Part shown: piece after piece, positions 23,661-35,177 of the stretch | Layout: each line of letters starts with the position of its first letter | How positions within the stretch are numbered: the first letter of the stretch is position 1 | Assembly: GCA_015179045.1 (NCBI GenBank) | Contig: WHUZ01000010.1 | Span: forward strand, 744,001 to 808,000 | Length of the DNA: 64,000 nt | Direction: 5' to 3' | From: Kalaharituber pfeilii | Lineage: Eukaryota; Ascomycota; Pezizomycetes; Pezizales; Pezizaceae | Made by a program: the position numbers and the translations under genes | Notes under the pieces: generated by a model | What the model saw: only the letters and a program-made list of their open reading frames with translations | Told to the model about the DNA's origin: nothing | The model's database searches: none

Positions 23661-23931
23661 GAGATGATAGAGGGTTCTGGCATATAGCGGCGCCGAGGCT
23701 AGGTAGTGGGGTGGGGTGGGGGGAAGATAAGGGGGCGTGATAGTGTGGACTTGAGATTTCTACATTTTTTTCCCCTTTTCTCTTGTTTGCTGTTCGATTC
23801 TTCAGTTTTGTTGTGTTGCCTTTTTTTTTGGACAATGCCATTGTTTTAGCAAGCAAGGTCTCTATTTTTTCCCTGCCTTTGTTACACTTTCAACTCGAGA
23901 TTACATGTAAGTAACAGACAACTTATACATA

Positions 23932-23966
23932 ACACACACACACACACACACACGCACGCACACACA
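23932..23966. repeat. (CA)n microsatellite
   Basis: About 17 CA units with a few CG variants, directly abutting the transposon end at 23971. Confidence 0.9.
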
Positions 23967-23970
23967 TACA

Positions 23971-24870
23971 GTGCCATGCAGAAAGTGTTCGGCACTAGGA
24001 AGTATAGGGATAAGTGTACTATGCAATATGCAGATCGAGTCTGTATTCAACATAGGCTGATGAGAGTATAGATAGAGAGAAGACATGAACAATTAATATT
24101 TTATATACTAACCCTGTGCTTTATAAACTGCAGCGACTCTCTTTGGCATAGTCTTATATAGACTTTCAAAGAGTTCTGATGGTATAGTATTCCAACACTC
24201 AACAACTGCATCTCCAAGTGCTCTTTCCACTGTCTTGGGCCTTTCTGACATTTAAACGATCTCCGGAAGATGTCTATTTAATTGACGTTCAAGATGTACC
24301 CATACGTGCTTAATTGGGTTGAGGTCTGGAGAATAAGCAGGATGTTCGGCAACCTCTATAGGGTGCTCTCCAAAGATTTGGACTCTCGTAACATCCGGAG
24401 CTGCTTGCTTTAAAAGCTCTGAGTATTTGATGCACCGATCACTTTCAATTACTGCAAGAATAGCGTTGCCTTTTCTCTTCATCAATCTTAGAAGGTCTTC
24501 CAGCCTTTGCTGCATTCTCTTGGGGTCCCACGTTCTTTATACCGCTGTAAAAAAGCTATCTATAGTTAGTTCGAGAGTGATTGATATAGCTGGCAATCTC
24601 ACTGATTTTTTTTCCCATGGGTCAAATAAAGCAACAATCTGTCCCTTTTCGAAGTCTGAAAGTTCCTGAGTCTTTTGTGGTGGCATCTTGATTGATATTG
24701 ATACTATACTCAATAATAGTTCAGGTGTAGCACTCGAGGTTCAGTATTAAGAGTGGTATCGACTCGATTGCATACACGCATTGACCACTGTAAGCCTATG
24801 TCAAATACAGTTTTGATCTGCATATTGCATAGCACACTTATCCTAGTGCCGAATACTTTCTGCATGGCAC
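23971..24870. mobile_element. internally deleted Tc1/mariner element
   Basis: The left end GTGCCATGCAGAAAGTGTTC and the inverse complement of the right end (GTGCCATGCAGAAAGTATTC) match for about 90 nt, continuing through CACTAGGA and TGCAATATGCAGATC. TA-type flanks are present. The 900-bp length and the broken transposase show a non-autonomous copy. Confidence 0.85.
24108..24686 (-). pseudogene. Tc1/mariner transposase remnant
   Basis: From an ATG at 24686 the frame shows SDFEKGQIVALFD, the usual helix-turn-helix start. It then needs frame changes to reach KGNAILAVIESDRCIKYSELL, and jumps almost directly to AEHPAYSPDLNPIKHVW, the third-acidic-residue region of DDE transposases. A further stop precedes a short C-terminal tail reaching about 24108. 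The central catalytic core is missing, so the copy is dead. Confidence 0.8.
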
Positions 24871-26665
24871 TATATATGTGTCGGGCCATTCGCAACAGCG
24901 ATTCAGTCGCCACTGCTGGTCCGGGCTACTCAGTAGCATCACAGTTCATAATTTTTTTTTTTTCTCTGTAGAAAGCACTATGCACTCCATTACCTACACG
25001 CCCACTAGACGCGTACTCTACAGTTAACTTCGAGCCCAACCAAACTGCCGTTAAGAATGCAGGACCCTCTTCAGCGCAATTACTTTCCTCTTTAGTAAAA
25101 TACTTTTCTCTTCAGCGAAAATCCCCATTCCAGTGAAATACTCCTCCTATAGCAAAAATCGTGGAGAATCGTACTAAAAAAAATACAGATGTATAAATTA
25201 AGATTTCAAAAAAAATGTAACTTGCCAAAGGATAAGAGAGGATATGAGTAAATGAAACATGTAAAATAAACAAATACTCTGCAGAGTTGAAATAATATTT
25301 CAAAGTATTGTGATATGGGCAACTGCAGTGATTTAGCCACTAACCTGTTCTATGACTAGTTTCTGTATGATGGTGAAAAGAAGGGTCAATACGATGTTGG
25401 CGTGTTGTGAGTTGGTCCAAGCAAGACATGAACTGTAGTGGAACGTTTTGTTACGATATGGTCTGTTCACATTATATATACTAGATCAGGAAATACCCCA
25501 GACCGACCCCCCTGTAAGATTTGAAAGCGCTAAGTTGCAGGCGGTGTGGAGTAATGATATGATACCTTTACTTCTTCTCCAGCTCCGATAATCATCGCAT
25601 TTCAAGATGCGGGCGCCATGGTTCAGTTAATGACATGTATGATACAATGGTAAGCAAATGCCGAAAATGATGGTGGCTGCGTCCCCCGCATGCAGCATGT
25701 CGTTACCAAGCATACAGGTGACCCCCTGGCTATACTGAACCTCTATTTTAGTGGAAACCCTGGGTATAGTGAAGGGATGCGCGCGCTTCTTCGTGCCCTT
25801 GCGATAGTGAGAAACTGGTTATAGTGAAAGAAAAATCGGTCAGATTCTTGGCCTTCATTCATTATGGCCAGGTTCAGATGTAAAGTGACGCGAACTTCCA
25901 GAAGCTGATGCGCAGGGTAGCTGTGCAAAGGCCAGGGGGGGTATGGCAGCAGGGTGTGGGTGAGCGAAGGCGGGGTGAACTCAGTTGCTGGCAGAAAATG
26001 TTATTGTAGATTCTTCTAGCTCTCTAATCTAGTTTTCACGCATATACAGTGTGGACCTGTCACATCTTGCACAAAAACGTTTGCACAGACCCTTGCGCAC
26101 ACGGCTTCGGATCACTTTATGGTGGTATGCATAATCGAGTTCTGCGAGCGCCTTCTTGCGTGTGTCTCAGGTTGCTGCTGCCTTTTGCAGCGACAGCTTG
26201 TCACAACCTTATTGAAGAAAATGGAGACTGGGCTTTTTTGACTTGCCGAAGGAGCTAGTTTGTCATGGCGCGATAATTTTCTTTTTTTTCCTTGTCAATA
26301 CCGTTTCGTCTATTCTACAGGGGCGCAGGTAAATGGGGTCAATGGTTCCGTGAGGGTCTTGATGGGTGGTTTTCGACCGATTCAGGGTAACTACTAGTAT
26401 TGCGAAATGTGATTCAGTGACTTGTGATACATTTGAAGCAATACAATTCTAAATCTCTATCGCACTTCTCGGGTATTAAATTTACTTTGCTGGGGATCAT
26501 GATGTTCATTTGTTCATTATCCAAAATTATCTGAAATGCCCGCCAAAACAAAATACATTCAATAAGCTTTCTTGAGCTTTACATGATCAAATACAGATTT
26601 GTGAAAATTCTTGAACGCGACAGTGGTATCATCATATAAGTAAAAAAGCAAAAACTCCAAGGCTA
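24871..26665. other. intergenic, repeat-like, no gene seen
   Basis: AT-rich at 24940-25320. Two stretches, 25080-25160 and 25725-25830, repeat short AGTGAAA/AGCGAAA words (CTTCAGCGAAAATCC, GGTATAGTGAAGG) in the manner of pogo-type transposon ends. They are in the same orientation and I could not pair them as inverted repeats. Confidence 0.4.
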
Positions 26666-27596
26666 TCAGGCTTCAACAGGGGATATTGGCCCAGCTGGAT
26701 CTAGACCCAGCCTTATCATCTCCACGGCCAATTGAAAGAGGTAATCCAAGCTTTTGTTTATTCACAGGTTAGCAGGTTGCTGTGCAAGTAATACCAAAAA
26801 TGTATCAACACATACCTTTCTGCTTGAGTCTTCGCCTTCCAAACCGTATCTCCCCACACGTACACTCCATGCCTCCTAACCAGAACGGCGCACGTATCCG
26901 GATACTCATCCATCGCCTTTTCCAGACCCTCCATCAGATCTTCCTTGATGAGCGTATTCTCAATAATCGGGATCGTTAATGTATCTCGATTACTCATGTA
27001 GCCGCCCCTCTCTTTTCTCCATGGGATAGCCTTTATCTGCTCAAAGTTGGCGATCTGGAAGTAGTTTCTGTTGGTGAGGAGTGTGCAGAGGACTGCGGCT
27101 TGTGAGTGCGTGTGGATGCAGGCGCCGGCGCCGCGAAAGCTGTAGATGGTGAGGAAGAGGGGGTTGCAGGCGGATGGTTTGAGGGAGAGAGGTTCCCTAA
27201 GGTAGGTTAGGGTCGGGTAGTCGAGGACGAATATGTCGTGCGGGTGGAGACGCTCCTTTTGCACCCCGGAGGGCGCGAGATAGACGTAGTTGCCAACTTT
27301 GATAGACATGCCGCCTGCGGTGCCCTAAAGAAGGTTTAGTTATGGAGGTACGGGTTAGAGAAAGGGTAAGGGAGTCATACCGTTGCCTATATTCAAGGAA
27401 ATATGGAAAATTCAAGCATGGTTAGTGTATGTGATGACAGTGGGGTGGACTGGAAGGTGCAAAACACGGGTGGTGAAAGCTATACCCATCCCATATTGTA
27501 AAAGTTGCTGCACAGCTCGCAGATTAGATTGGCGGGGTGGTGAGGATCATTGGAAGTGACGAGCTGCAGCGTCGAGTCTTCTTGATCTTTAGTCAT
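26666..27596 (-). CDS. MDE1: methylthioribulose-1-phosphate dehydratase, methionine salvage
   Basis: Cytosolic class II aldolase-family enzyme converting 5-methylthioribulose-1-phosphate to the diketo intermediate. Four exons: 27486..27596, 27381..27386, 26816..27324 and 26666..26750, totalling 711 nt and 236 residues, normal for the family. The 6-nt exon GCAACG (Ala-Thr) lies between introns 27387..27485 (GTATAG..ATATAG) and 27325..27380 (GTATGA..CTTTAG). It rebuilds GWATGTAGG, matching the family's conserved loop. Key motifs are [14 protein letters not shown], the zinc-binding [10 protein letters not shown] with downstream [10 protein letters not shown], and IIENT. The last intron (26751..26815) joins QAER to [12 protein letters not shown]. 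The start codon gives the expected N-terminus. Confidence 0.93.
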
Positions 27597-27743
27597 TGCG
27601 GGATGAGATGATAGAAGATCAAAGACGATTGAGTTTGACGATTGAGTTTGACTATTTTTTTTGCGGAGAAGCTTGCAATTGCGGGGAGGCGAGTGTGGAG
27701 AATACAGAAAAGTAATCGTATCGCCAAAGCTTGCGGACTGTAC

Positions 27744-27750
27744 TTATATA
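27744..27750 (-). promoter_or_regulatory. TATA-like element of MDE1
   Basis: TATATAA on the minus strand, about 150 nt upstream of the ATG at 27596. Between them, 27623-27650 holds a direct duplication of GACGATTGAGTTT. Confidence 0.35.
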
Positions 27751-30682
27751 TCAACACCTGTGGACGAGAGCTATATATCTTTTCTTATATTGCACTGAGT
27801 GGAATGCTCAGGCCATACCCCACAAGAGTGTCCATAGAGGTCCGAAATCTCCTCGGGGGGTGGCAAACAAGGAGCATCGGCAAATATGTCGGCTTCAAGC
27901 AATTCATGCGGATGCTCGTAACTAGCATTATCCTTACACTGCACTGCACCCTCCTTTATTACCACGAGTTGACCCTATCACGATGGATGGTGTTGAGCAC
28001 AATTCTGTTTCATAGCAGCTGCTAGCACCTTCTTCAGGATCAGACTACTATAAATTATCTACGATATATAGATAATGCAAAGATGGGAACAAAGTTGCCT
28101 GATCTGGACTGGACGTAGTGTAAGAAGAGGAGAATGTGGAACAGGAAGACCCTCGGTGGGAATTCTTCATCTGCCGTAGGGAAGGTCGTTCCTCGCACAA
28201 TGAGCGTCACGGGGCCCAGGATACCCATGGCATGCATTGTGCGAACTGCACGCTCGGGACCCCACTCTGTGCTTTGGGCGCCTCGCCTGCTCCAATCCTC
28301 GCTGGTCGTCGTGATCCACCTGCGCCTGACCCCACTGTGCTTCTGCACGCTGCTGTCGAGCGCCACCGACGCGGATGCGATTGACCCGCCAGTCTCATGC
28401 AGAGCTGCCATTGTGTTGCGTCTAGGCAGCCTGCGATGCAACTGCGACTGGCCCTACGGCGGGGCGCGCCTGTCTTGCCGCCCCCGCCACTCAGCGTCGC
28501 GCTAGCGCGCCACCGCCATGACACAGTGACAATTGAGACTGCACCATACAATGCAGCCTCTGTAAGCTGCACGAAGCTCCGTGATAATACAGCAGTGCAC
28601 TATCGAGCTGTCGAGCTGTCGGGTTGCCATTCACGAGAGGTTTGCAGCGTCAGTGCAACCAATAGGCTAGGCTGCGCAACCTGCGGTGAACTGAAACCGC
28701 CTGGACCAGCCTAGACCTGCCTGAATCAAGCAGACCAGGCCAGTCCAGACCAATCAGACCGTTATACCGTCTTGGATAAATACAGCAAGTTCGCACATAC
28801 GTGGAATATTCCTACCGATAAAAGGGATGAAAAACTTGGATATGAATATTATCATCCAATCTTGAGATATATTATAACCTACTGCAAGGATGTGCGTTGA
28901 TGCCAAGAGTCTTAATCTGGGTAGTTGTGTTACTGTATATGGTAGTTACCCCACAACCCCGCCAATCGCCAAGCATCTATTTTCGGTACGTTCAACTCAA
29001 GGAGGTCTTCATCGAAGGAAAACTGTAGGGTGGATTATAAGTCTCGTCTGGGGTTTTCACGGAAATTACCATGCGTCTTTTTTTTTTTATTTCGTTGAAT
29101 TCTCCGCCCCACCTCCACCACCCTTCCCCCTACATAATACGTGTCCAGATTTCGACTACTATACATCCATCAACAACGGAGAGCGAGAGAAAGGGGGGCA
29201 CAAAATATGTATGTCAGGGTTTGTATATACTGTGTCACCTCTAAGATATATTGTGCACAGCCTTGTTTTTATTATTTTTCAGCCGCTATTCAGACATCAG
29301 ATGCTCCTATGTACTCACATAGCCAATTTTTGGCACACACTGTAAATACATCCCCAGTCCTCATCAAAACCTCCCCGCAGCAAAAAAACCTATGACCAGG
29401 TGGAAGAAAAACTGCCCAGAGGTCGGAAAAAATGGGTATCCGCACCTTTACCTGCGTAATTCATCCCATATCAATACCTTACAAAGCTCAATACTTACTG
29501 CCAGTATTTATCAGAGGTTACGTTCGTGCATCCAAATTCTCAGTTTATACGTAATACGCCCACTTGAGTTATATAAATCAATAGTTTCATCATAAGTGTA
29601 GCCGCAAAGGTTAAAGGGGTTCAACCCTTTCAAGCCCACCGACAGCAAACATCCCTGAACCCAATGATTCTCCTAGCCAGCGGCATTAAAACTAAAGGCT
29701 TTTCCTACACCGAGATACTTAAGTAAGCAAGCAAGACCCAGCAAGTGGTAAGTACGATTTACGTTCGGTTATGTTCGGCATTCTGTATTGGGAAATATCC
29801 CCGACGAAGCGTTTACAAACAAACATATTTCAATTCCCTCAAACACATACTTGACTTAATACGTAACACCAACACCAAAACCCATCAACAACACATTACC
29901 AAAAATACTCAAAAAAGGCATCCAAACACAAGGAAAAAACAAAAAAATAAACATAAACACTCCCGGGATCTACGGTCAAGGTCAGGGACAATATAAGCGT
30001 AAGACGTACGCGTACACACATATATACATACATACACACGTTACAATATCGGTTTAATCGAATTATTCCGATGTTTTCTTTACCACGAAAAATTACAGAG
30101 CTTAATTAAAGTCCCCCAAAAATCCATGTCTAGCTTTACCAACTGTACCTACAGATGTGAGATCAAAACGAAAACATAACCAAACCACGAAACGAAAGGA
30201 ATGTGATTCTTGCAAGGGGCCCTGCGCGGGCTCCCCAGTCTACCTTCTAGCGGGGCAACGAAAAAACCACAAAAGTTGTACTGTATAGCGGAGCTTCTAA
30301 CAGGTCTTCTCGTAGTAGCAGAATCCCCAACAAGACTTTACTCCAGCACCCAAAGTAAATTCTCCTCAGGTCAGCATGGTAACCAGGAATTTCTAGAGTA
30401 AGAAAGCTAATTAAAGTAAAAGTAAAAGGACATTAATTTTTTTTGTTTTATAATTATCAATTTTATCATCAATTCGATTTACTAAACGCTTAATTCCCTG
30501 CCCCCTCCCACTCCAACCCGCTTCGGTATATACAACGTAGAAACACTAAACTACTGTACGGATTGTCATGATACTAAGAACCAAGGTGCTCCTTATCAGA
30601 GGACACAATGAGAGATAACAAAAAAAGAAAAAAAAGGTGTCTCTCGATCAACCTGCAGCATACTAGCCGAAAAAAATAAGTA
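27751..30682. other. intergenic, no gene supported
   Basis: 28200-28720 is GC-rich; its overlapping frames on both strands lack family motifs. 28690-28755 repeats CAG/CCAGACC words. 29380-30480 is AT-rich and A-biased with no coding signal. I see no RNA genes. Confidence 0.45.
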
Positions 30683-30990
30683 CTAGACAGAAAAATAAGT
30701 ATTTGGACAGGGGATAATGCATATTATGCGCTATGCGGTATTTGGCAGAAACTAGCATATTTTCGTATGCTTGGCAGTAAAGAATAGGTGTAAAAGTCCA
30801 AATTCATTATGTCAGCTGTCCAAATTTCATCACGTCAGCTGTCCAAATACTTTCTTACATAATGAAGTTGGACACCCTATCACAAAATTTGGACTGTCTT
30901 ATGGCTATCACCAGACGAAAATATGCCGAATACTGCATGGCGCATAAATATGCACTTATCCCCTGTCCAAATACTTATTTTTCTGTCTAG
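30683..30990. mobile_element. 308-bp MITE, family M1, complete copy
   Basis: Terminal inverted repeats begin CTAGACAGAAAAATAAGTAT and continue through TTGGACAGGGGATAA. They are flanked by TA on both sides. Inside, GTCAGCTGTCCAAAT occurs twice in tandem. Size, TIR and TA flanks fit a Tc1/mariner-derived MITE. Confidence 0.85.
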
Positions 30991-31080
30991 TATGTGGACA
31001 GCGGATCAATGCACTATTATTCGCTATGCAGGATTCGGTAAAAACTAGCGTAACTGTGGTATGCTTGGCTGTACCCTCAC
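30991..31080 (+). mobile_element. MITE family M1, truncated tandem neighbour
   Basis: GTGGACAGCGGATCAATGCA followed by CGCTATGCAGGATTCGGTAAAAACTAGCG and GTATGCTTGGC matches the left half of the adjacent complete copy, in the same orientation. Confidence 0.65.
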
Positions 31081-31918
31081 CGATGGGGTAATGATGTGGC
31101 CACCGGTAACGGTGCGCCTTCTTGGCCCTCCTCCACATATTCTACCATCGAATTACTTATTCCAGGCATATGGCATATATAAAAATTGTATAAAAATTAT
31201 ATACTACAAGACTAATTCTCAACACCGCCTCTACACAGCTAGTCAAATGTCTTTTTACAGACCTGGCGTGGTCCTCTATGCCTACAATCCCCGTTATAAT
31301 AAGGTTGCAGAGATGAAAACGGTGCTTGAAGTAGCGGAAAAGAAAAGGTAACGAAATTGGACAAAAGGCAGCAAGAGGAGAAGAAGTTGAGAGCAGCAAT
31401 AGAGACGATGCTGAGAGCAGAAAAATGGGCCAAGAAAGTACCGTATTCACTCACTTAAGAGGTATGATAAAACACAAACGCGCGCTAGTGTGTTCTTGGC
31501 AGAACTTCAGGCGCTATTTAATCGCGCTAGCGCGCTCCTTGGTGCAATACATTATTGGTATTACTAAGTACAGGAAATTATACATGGGCTAATCTCCAAT
31601 ACGTAGCCATTGTGCAACTGCGACACATTTGGACATTGCATTTTTTCGCATTTTTTGCATGCTCCACCCGGTGAGCCCGTAGATCATTACTCCCGTATAC
31701 CACCCTTTGGGCTATGACAAGACTACAGTCACTGGTCAAAAGTCTTGGTGAAAGGGATCTGAGCACCAAGCGGCGACAATGTCCATTTGAACAAAATATG
31801 AGATATCTCCACGAGAAGTGACCCAATTAACCTACAACTTGAACTGGTGATAGTGTAAGCAGTATGGTTTATGCTACAGCACAGGACATACTTATAGTAC
31901 ACTGATTGCAGTGTAATA

Positions 31919-33312
31919 CAGTCACATGGCAAAAGAAAGTGGACACCTAAAGTTGCATAATTTGATGTCTTAGACCTACATACGCGCTATTACCGCCACT
32001 AACGCCAATAAGGCTAGGGTCCACTGCATATCGCTCCGCTCCATTCTTCCTCCATATCCACTTCGCACCACCACCACTACTTCTCTCAACATTGCATTCA
32101 TCAGACCAAACATACTTTGCCCAGGTTTCCTCCGTCCAATCCTTTCTTTTCAGGGCCCAAGCTAACCTTGCTACAGCATGGATGGAAGTTAATTTAGGTC
32201 TCTTTCTCGCTCTCCACTTTCGATAGCCCTTAAGCCGGAGGTTCTGATCAAGGGTTCGGGAGTGAACTTTGATGGCTAGATTTTCCTTTAGATTTTCCTG
32301 TAGCGAGAGCTTTGATAGAGAGGGGTTGCTATCAAGTAAAACAGTGATAGACTCCATAATATTCTCACTTAGCTTTTTTGGTCTCCCACTCTTAGGTGCA
32401 TTTTCAGCAGTGCCTCGCTCCTTGTAACGCTTAAGAAAAGCTTGAATAGTACTCCTAGACCGACCTATTTGATCTGCAATCTGTTGCAATGATGATCATT
32501 GCTGGTGCAGAAGAACAATTTGGCCTTTTTCAAAGTCGGCCATCTGTTTCTTAGGAGCGGCAGTATTGGTACTAGTAGAAGAGGTAGCACTGGAGGTAGA
32601 AGACACGGAGGCGGTACCAGAGGTAGAAGTGGCACCGGAGGTGGTACCAGAGGTAGAAGTGGCACCGGAGGTGGTACCAGAGGTAGAAGTGGCACCGGAG
32701 GTAGAAGACTCGGAGGCGGCACCGGAAGTAGAAGACTCGGAGGCAGCACCGGAGGTAGAAGAGGTAGTACTAGAGGTAGAGGTGGTACTGGAGGTAGAAG
32801 AGGCGGTACTGGACGCAGAAGACTCAGAGGTGGCACCGGAGGTAGAAGAGGTAGTACTAGAGGTAGAGGAGGCGGTACTGGAGGCAGAAGACTCGGAGGT
32901 AGCACCAGAGGTAGAAGAGGTAGTACAGGTAGAGGAGGCGGCACTGGAGGCAGAAGAGGCGGCACTAGAGGCAGAAGAGACGGTACTAGAGGCAGAAGTG
33001 CCAGCAATATTAGCAAAGGGAGCGGTAGTTTGAGTTGACATCATTAAGTTAGGCAGGATTTTGTGAATTTTGGCTATCAGTTACCTGTAGGTAAGCTGTA
33101 GATTTTTTCTTAGCATTCAGTCCCCTTTAGGAGTCAACTTTATATTTTCTATCCTCTATTCTTGAAAATTATCTTCGGCTAAGAATTCGCAATATAGCCC
33201 AATGTTGTAAGTCATACACGCGCTTATGTCTAAGACACGCGCGTGTATGTCTTAATCAAGCACAGGCCCAAAAATTATGCAAAGGTGTACGTTTTCTTTT
33301 GCCAAGCGACTG
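31919..33312. mobile_element. nested transposon, level 3 (innermost), Tc1/mariner
   Basis: Ends CAGTCACATGGCAAAAGAAA and inverted CAGTCGCTTGGCAAAAGAAA, continuing through ACACCT and TTGCATAATTT. TA flanks. It carries its own transposase remnant on the minus strand. Confidence 0.87.
31947..33044 (-). pseudogene. Tc1-like transposase with Ser/Thr-rich repeat N-terminus, nonsense and truncated
   Basis: ATG at 33044 opens ~160 residues of Ser/Thr/Ala/Gly repeats (SSTSGATSESSASSTAS-like). QMADFEKGQIVLLHQQ follows, then an in-frame TGA (32496-32498) where a sense codon is expected. The same frame continues as SLQQIADQIGRSRSTIQ, GRPKKLS, and WSDECNVE holding the first catalytic Asp. The frame ends about 30 bp from the element's terminus. 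The second Asp and the SPDLNPIE-type block are missing, so catalysis is impossible. Confidence 0.85.
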
Positions 33313-34072
33313 TATCTACAAAAGGTTATTGAATACTAGGTATTCCATACAAAAACTATGAATTTTTGAAATGTGATGTATCTTCAACACCACAACTAGA
33401 TAGACAAACAGGATTTTTTCTTTGATAGATACTACCTGAAACTTCATGGTTCCGGTTGTAGAACAGATGTTGGGGTCATGTGGCTGCTGAGATAAAATCG
33501 CAAACTTCAAAGAACGCCAAGATTGCCAAATTCCCATACAAAATTGTCATTTTAGAGTCAAATATCGGTGTCTGGAAATAAATAGCTCACACAGAACCTG
33601 CAACACAACATAAAAAATACCCAAATATGAAATAAGATGGACTCAATATGTATTTTCATAGCAAAATTTACTAGCCCCAAAAATATTCTCCTTGTATGGA
33701 ACTACACTATTATGCAGAGAGAATTTAGGTAAAGAATACTAGAATTTGCTCCTGATTTATTGGTCCATATAATTGACTACTACTATTCTCATGATTGCTG
33801 CATGTGATATGCAAGACTATAGACACGGTGCTATCGATTGCAAGTACAACTTCTGTAATTGAGCTGTGGATCATGGAGATATGAGCATTTGAAGTTGCGC
33901 AAGCAAGCATTTTGAGGTGCCAAGAAAAGTGGCGTCACCAAGACTTTTGACCAGTGACTGTAACTACAAAGAAATAAAGGAATAAAGATACACAGTAAAA
34001 TAGCATACCATGCTCTACTTCTGCTACAGTCTCTTCCCCGTAACATACTCGATATATAATATCTCCTAATTG

Positions 34073-34259
34073 TAACGGATCTGGTAAACGCAGAGAGTTA
34101 CCATCCGCCAGCTTGACAAGCAATGCTTGTTAGTCCTCTGCGTAGCTCATATAGCACTCATTTATTTTATGCGACTGCGACGCCGTTCCGGCTGCCGCAT
34201 ATCGCTTGCGCGCATTTCATGCATCCATCGTCCACCCGCTCTACGGTTGCCGTGAACCC
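34073..34259 (+). repeat. hairpin-bearing dispersed repeat R1, copy A
   Basis: TAACGG, CGCAGAGAGTTACCATCCGCC, a hairpin around CAAGCAATGCTTG, GTCCTCTGCG, GCGACTGCGAC, then CTCTACGGTTGCCGTGAACCC. The same ordered words recur at 36734-36869. Confidence 0.65.
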
Positions 34260-34541
34260 ATATCTTCTAATACTTAACACTCCAGCACCTGAAAGCCAGT
34301 CTATCTATCACCCTGATCCAGTCTCCTACTTCTGCACTCAGATTCTTCATAATATCAGCCTCCGTGGGGTTGAGGTTAGCATCGCGTTAATTCGATGCGC
34401 CTGTGCGTAATACATGCGCACTGGGAATTTTGCCAAGACCACCATAGCGTGCGTTTGTGATATACCTCTTGAGTGAGTGAATACGGTAGAGAAGCAGCAG
34501 AATACTACAGAGAAGAAAAAGGCTACTGAGGAAAAAAGGTG

Positions 34542-35160
34542 ATTAGGTAGTTAGGCACGAAGGAGCATGGAAAGAGGGCAAAATAGAAGCAACAAGAGAA
34601 AAATATAGAGCAGCTAAGCAGACTGCAAAGAAAGGTCGAGGGGTAGTTTGCATACAGTACCCGGGCTGAGAGAAAGCTATTGTTCATGTTGGGGGTGAAT
34701 CTCAATAGCTAATGGAGGGGGGTGGAAGCAGATATATTATTTACCAAATTCTGAGCTTATAGAGCTCATCATCTCTACTAGAGACCTTGCTACAATTATC
34801 ATCTTTAGTTCTTCAATTATTACCAAATCAAGTCGTAATACTTCTAGATCATTTAAAGACTTTAAAAATACTAGTAATAATATCAAAGTCCAGAGATTAG
34901 TATGAGAATGTAAGCTTTATCTATATATTTGAAAGTATAGCATATTCTAAATAAAATTTGCGTGTATTACTAATTATAACCTAAAAGATTGATATAGATT
35001 TTCATAATAATATCTTAATCATAAGTACAATAATATTAAGTAGGTCATATGTAAGGGGGGCTATTTTTGATAGGAGAATGACAGATTTAATTATAGATCT
35101 TGATTTATTGATTTCTTTTCATAATTCTGCTCAGAGATTGAGAATACATGAGGAGAAGTG
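34542..35160. other. AT-rich degenerate sequence
   Basis: Very AT-rich, TA-dinucleotide-heavy DNA with no gene. The composition suggests mutated repeat DNA (RIP-like), but I could not count dinucleotides or find an unmutated partner. Confidence 0.45.
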
Positions 35161-35177
35161 CCAAGAGGGCGCATCAT

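Larger units (their letters stand above)
31726..33960. mobile_element. nested transposon, level 2
   Basis: TIRs CAGTCACTGGTCAAAAGTCT with TTGGTGA are perfect over about 26 nt at both ends, with weaker similarity further in (CATATCTCCA-like). TA flanks. Without the inner insertion it is about 840 bp and has no transposase, so it is a non-autonomous Tc1/mariner element. Confidence 0.85.
31441..34486. mobile_element. nested transposon, level 1 (outermost TIR element)
   Basis: Left end CCGTATTCACTCACTTAAGAGG and the inverted right end CCGTATTCACTCACTCAAGAGG match for about 65 nt with gaps. TA flanks both sides. It is 3046 bp including two further insertions. Its right part contains copy A of the hairpin-bearing dispersed repeat. 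Confidence 0.75.
31344..34541 (+). pseudogene. Lys/Glu-rich coding tail split by a transposon insertion
   Basis: The frame KLDKRQQEEKKLRAA, then TMLRAEKWAKKV, runs to 31440, where TA meets a transposon. After the matching TA at 34487-34488 the frame resumes as EKQQNTTEKKKATEEKR and a stop. Removing the insertion and one TA restores one uninterrupted frame. Charged helical tails like this end many fungal pogo/Fot1 transposases, but no catalytic part is visible, so identity is open. Confidence 0.55.

Noticed and set aside
32499..33038. Gly/Arg-rich protein on the plus strand
   Set aside because: Antisense of the repeat-encoded transposase extension; no independent start or homology.
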